A stretch of 64,000 bases of DNA, taken from NCBI GenBank assembly GCA_019722365.1, contig JADFUC010002090.1, positions 1-64,000 on the forward strand, written 5' to 3'. The position numbers and the translations under genes are program-made. Each line of letters opens with the position of its first letter. The first letter of the stretch is position 1. Source of the DNA: Lithospermum erythrorhizon. Taxonomy: Eukaryota; Streptophyta; Magnoliopsida; Boraginales; Boraginaceae. Below the pieces are notes generated by a model. It worked only from the letters and a program-made list of their open reading frames with translations, was not told the DNA's origin and ran no database searches. Below, piece by piece: positions 59,613 through 64,000 of the stretch.

Positions 59613-61642
59613 ATTGTCCCAGTTCCGTATGTGCGTTATTATGTAATATTAGTTGAAGATTAGTTTTCCTGAATTCGATTTGTGTTCTTAAGCAGAGGCA
59701 GCTTCAGCAAAACAAACGAGACTGGCTTGCAACTCTGAATATCTTGCTTAAACTCATGTTACTATTCATCCCCTTGGTCAAATCACCGATCTCTCATGCT
59801 TCCCCCAAAGGGGCCGAACCCACTTCCCTACTTGATTTTCTTCCATTTCTTTATAATTCTTAGAAAAGATTTAGCTTTAAAATTTCTTGGGGTTTTACAA
59901 GTCATCTACGTTTAAGATAAACTCGAATGCTTTTGGGTATTTCGTGAATCTTGGGATCTTTGGCTTTTTATTCTTAGGTTGGCTGGGTTTGAAGTTGATA
60001 AAGTATAGAATCGTCTAAACTAGATTATGGTATAGAGGTGATAATGAATTGATTTATGGGGTTGAAATCTGTTGAAAGTCTAATTGACTTTTGTTTACTT
60101 TTTTTAAGCAGTTTAATATGAATATAAAATACTCTGGACTTTTTAACTATAAGTTATTTAGGGTGTAGGTTGTGATTTATATGTGATTAGAGAATATTAG
60201 GATAAAATGGGGTTTTGTAGTTGAGTAGTTAAATGGGTTTTGAGATTGGAATGGTTAAAAGTGGGATGATTAGTTGTTTAATATAGACGTTATGAGCTTT
60301 TTGAAACTAGTAATTGGAACCATTCAATTAAAATGAAAGTTGCGAACTTAAGTTGGAATAAGGTTATAATGAGAACTTTCGTTGGAGTTATTTTGAATAT
60401 AGATATGAGATTAAATATATAAGTAGAATATTATACATTACTAGTTGTATAGTAATAATTAAATTTTAGATATTTATTTTGTTAGTAGGAAAGGTACATT
60501 GTTGTGATTCATGGAGTTTTTATAATTTGTGAGGTGAGTATCATCCACTTTGAATTCTTCTACTTGATTATGGATGTCTATATACTATATGTTTGTGTTA
60601 AATTATATGTTGAATATGCATTGTGGGTTGATTTGTTGGGTTATTACGTGGTCTCGTAATTAAATATAGGTATTTGAGGTGATGTTGAGTCGTATTAGGA
60701 AAGAGTTGTACATGGTTGATGGTGTTTGTTGAGTTGTATTGTCAGGGCTTATATCTTTATAAGTTGTAGAAATGGACTTATGAAGTTGTTGAGTTGATGA
60801 ATTGTTGAGTTGAATCAGGACGTGTTGAGTTGTAGGAGTTGTAGAGTTGTTGGAGTTGTTGGAGTTGATCTGATTGTTGGGTGATTGTGTTCTTCGAGTT
60901 GATTAGTTTGTTGAGTTGTATGTCGTCATTGTCGGAGTTGATAAGAGTAAAGGTCGATTGATTGTTGCGTGTTATTGCGGTCTTTCTTGAAATATCGTAT
61001 GTTATTGATTGTCATCGTCTTGGAATGTTTAAGCTAGTGAATTTATGAATATACGTAAATGATAATGATATTCTTCAATGACTTAGTATTAAGATCTTAA
61101 GTTGAATAATATTATGTACTCTTTATCCATAAATACCTTATACGTCTACTTTAGTACTGTAATGCGTGATTGGAGGTTAATTTCATTCTTAAGATATATA
61201 TTCACTAAAACAGCGGCTTACACCCTATTAATTTGTGACTTCATTTCATTGCTAAGGTTAAGTCTTCTTTGTTCACGTCTTTGGGCTTGTTAGGGTGATT
61301 GTGCTTTAGAGCTTAGGTGGCCCGTGGTGTGATTGATCTCGCGATCTCATTATTTTGTTTAGATAAGTAGATGGGATTTAATACGCTCATAGTTGTCATT
61401 TGGGATTCTTGCTGACATTAATCTTTGTACTTGGGAGTTATATTTATATTTAGTTTGCTATTAACAGTTAGAACAGCGATGGTCTTTTTCTTAAAAGTAT
61501 TTTTTGTCTGTTGTATATGTTTTATTGAGTGGTTTTAAAGACGGTGTCTTTTAAATTTAGTCGGCCATCGATTGGTTGCTACGAGTGTCGCGATTGGGAC
61601 GGTCCCAACCTGAGGGCGTCACGACACAGGCGGGTGTTATAA
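59613..61642 (+). repeat. Solo LTR of the second chromovirus family in Tat copy 2
   Basis: It is 2030 bp and aligns along its length with 50888-53026. Both ends are degenerate (attgtccc at the start, gttataa at the end). The perfect duplication GCGGT flanks it (59608-59612 and 61643-61647). The Tat reading resumes directly after it. Confidence 0.75.
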
Positions 61643-64000
61643 GCGGTTGGCCAGGAAGGTTATTTGCCCCTTGACCCAGTTCGTATCTCGTGTAGGTGAT
61701 CGCTGAGCTACTTTCTTTTTCAAGCCATAAAAAGGGCGAGGCTTTGAGTGGACCACGGACCGTGAGCGATCCTTTGAGGAGTTGTAGGCGTCTTTATAGT
61801 CCTCGCAGCTACTAGCATGACTTCGTGGTTGGGAAGCGTCCTAAATATCCCATTTCTCAGTCATTGTAGCGTTCGTCGGGAAAGGAGAAAGGTGCAAACG
61901 GCTTGATTGTATTATGTCGGTAGGGTGATGGGAGGGGCGGAGGCCGGAGGTATCACGGCCGGAGGCAGTGCTGCCTTAGTATAGCGACACGGAGGCTCGA
62001 AGCCTTATTTTGAAGCTAGCGCCCCGGTGGAGGTGATTCTGAGACCAACCCTTTGCGGCGTGCAGACCCCGATCGCTTTTGGGCGAATAGTCAAATGGGC
62101 CATAGAAGCGAGAGAGTTCAATTCGATCTGAGACGTAGGGCCGGCTGATAAAGCCCGTACAGGCGGCTTTATGGTAGAATGCACCCAAGACAACGGCCAG
62201 GAAGGGCAGTCGCCATGGTAGAAAGCGTAGGAGAAGCGGGTGGTTACTATCGATGAATGCGTGGCTTGACCGGGTGGTTGTGAGCTAGAATCTTGTGTGG
62301 TCCTGGAGGGCCACAAGATCGAGAAATATGCCTTTTCGTTTAGCACTTGCCACGAACAATTAGGATGAGTATGGGCGTTGCCAATGGAATCTCGTTAAAA
62401 TGCTTTGAGATAAGTACATCCATATAAAACCAGTTCTTAGTTCTTTGGTGGGCCATGTGAAGGCGATTTCAAGAAATGATGAGACCAAGGAAATTTGGTA
62501 GGGTATGCAGAGAGAGTTTGTGGTTTTGACCCGGACTTTTGATCTGTCATGGGCGTGTCTTCTTGCCGAAAAGGAATCGGAGGCGAGCGAGTTATCGATT
62601 GGCCGCGGCGAAAGCGTGGACGTAGAACTCCACCCCGTGGAGTAGGTGGTAACTCGGATGAAGGAAGTAATGAACAACGCCCAGAAGGGTAGAAAGGAGC
62701 ATAGTTGGGCCTTGGTACGAGATGTCTTAAGAGTTGAGTCTCCTGAAGATCCTGGGTTGTTAGCAATATCCGGAGGCAAAGCTTGAAGTGCGCCTGGCAG
62801 CCGGGTCTACATCGAAGATCCTTCGGGGCAGCTAATGAAGTGCTTATCACTCGGGGAGGGACTAGCATGATTGAAGAAATGGATGGGGGCATGTGTGGCA
62901 GTCATATTAATGGTAAGGCCACCTTTCGAATGATCCTACAGTCATTGGATATTTTGACTTTCTATAGCTAAAGATGCTGAAGGTCACGTCCGGAGATGTG
63001 ACGCATGTTAGAGAGATGCTAGTATCCCTCACCAACCTCCTCATGAGATGATTGGCATGTTGTGCCCCATTCCCTTCTATCAATGGGGCGTGGACATCGT
63101 GGGAGACCTTCCAAGGACACCCGGGGGAAAGAGGTACACAATTTGTCGAAGTTAACTCTTTACAAAGTGGGTAGAAACTAGAAAGCCGCTCAAAGGCAGG
63201 TGGAGGGGAGTGTACGGTTCCACAAAGGAGATCTTCACCCGATTTGGGGTACCCCGGGTGATGATCTGATAATCAGAGGACCTGATTTACTCTTGGGAAG
63301 ATAGAAGACATGTCTTTGGGCTGGGTATAGAATAGGACAACCTTAGGTATACGTACCCCGAGCCAATTGGCGGGGTAGGTAATGAACCGGATAATCTTCA
63401 AGGGTGTCGCGACTCGGGAGAGCAGGCCGTTGGGACAAAAAGCTCCCCGTAGTTTATGGTCTTTCGGACTCCTTTAATGGCTTGTAAGCGAGACCACTTT
63501 TTAGTTTGGTGTATAGATCAAATGGCTTGTTAGGGTGGAGTGCTTCTAGAAACCATCCGGGTATCATACTATGATAGGCGCTAACTTGAGGTTGCGGCTC
63601 AACTGAACTGATGGAGGAAAAAGAGGGATGCCTGATATGAAATAGTTGGAAATTACAAGGAAGCGAGGTAGCCGTGCGCTATAGTAAAACTGGATGGACG
63701 TCGGTACGCGATCATGGAATGCATGTCATAGGAAATGCTACATAGCTCACCTCTTATCTCCCTTTGTTATTTTCGAATAAAAATGCAGTGCGATCGAAAG
63801 CTATCTTAAAAGTTCGAAAAAGTTACATGTGGTACTGAAGTAACTGAGGAAGGAAGCTTGAATTGATGTAAATCATCTAAATGTTTGAGTATATCCCTCT
63901 TGACCGGTGATCAAAGGATTCCAAATCCTTAACGTTGGACAAGGAGGAGGTTTTAAGGCAAATTCTCTATTACAATCCACCCCTATCTCAAAGGTCAACA
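61643..64000 (+). pseudogene. Tat-lineage RNase H and integrase remnant
   Basis: It resumes with RLARKVICPL, the KEMQRLAGRLAAL connection block broken by the LTR. RNase H traces include PYFEASAPVEVILR and GRIVKWAIEAREF (about 62003-62120). GGMCGSHINGKATFR (about 62885-62930) is the integrase zinc-binding block. IPFYQWGVDIVGDLPRTPGGK (core residues at about 63070-63132) is the Tat integrase catalytic start with its first Asp retained. FGVPRVMI lies at about 63243-63266. The end of the element is beyond the window. Multiple stops are present. Confidence 0.7.

Noticed and set aside
62005..62892. Minus-strand open frames of 113-151 codons
   Set aside because: They are antisense to the recognisable Tat RNase H and integrase relics on the plus strand and have no domain of their own.

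Overview
This is a plant nuclear window, most likely from a eudicot. It has one intact protein gene, AT-rich intergenic DNA with plant-type signals, and more than 50 kb of mostly decayed transposable elements of plant-specific lineages (chromoviral and Tat-type Ty3/gypsy, Copia, Cassandra, L1-type LINE, Mutator-like, Helitron). I cannot name the species.

Layout. 1-1803 is a minus-strand LTR with an internal 29-bp tandem array. 1804-5160 is AT-rich upstream DNA. 5161-9115 is the only convincing gene, an EBF1/EBF2-type EIN3-binding F-box gene: a short first exon (5487-5511), a 907-bp intron, a long second exon (6419-8385), and a 3' UTR with U-tracts and a strongly foldable 99-nt element. 10071-26090 is a nested set of elements. 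A Mutator-like element with terminal inverted repeats of roughly 185 bp is split inside its right repeat by a chromovirus (about 11410-26045). The 5' LTR of that chromovirus carries a 5S-bearing Cassandra element. Its 3' LTR carries a solo LTR of a second chromovirus family, which in turn carries an inverted related LTR. 26091-34528 holds a possible SINE, a probable MITE and an unrecognised, possibly LTR-derived stretch. 34649-36940 is a Copia LTR followed by a Helitron Rep/helicase relic. 37088-39723 is a solo LTR. 39877-46092 is a near full-length L1-type LINE with a 19-bp target duplication. 47410-64000 is a Tat-lineage element interrupted by a chromovirus and rearranged, so that its gag-to-RT part and the adjoining LTR appear twice.

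The EBF gene would act in the ethylene pathway: an SCF E3 ligase subunit that targets EIN3/EIL transcription factors, with translation controlled through its 3' UTR. The other regions are transposon-derived and their reading frames are broken. No tRNA or rRNA gene, bacterial-type operon or CRISPR array is supported. The observations I rate highest are the Y-shaped U-presenting structure in the EBF 3' UTR, the 5S-carrying Cassandra cluster with an extra inverted copy, and the same-site LTR duplication in the Tat element.
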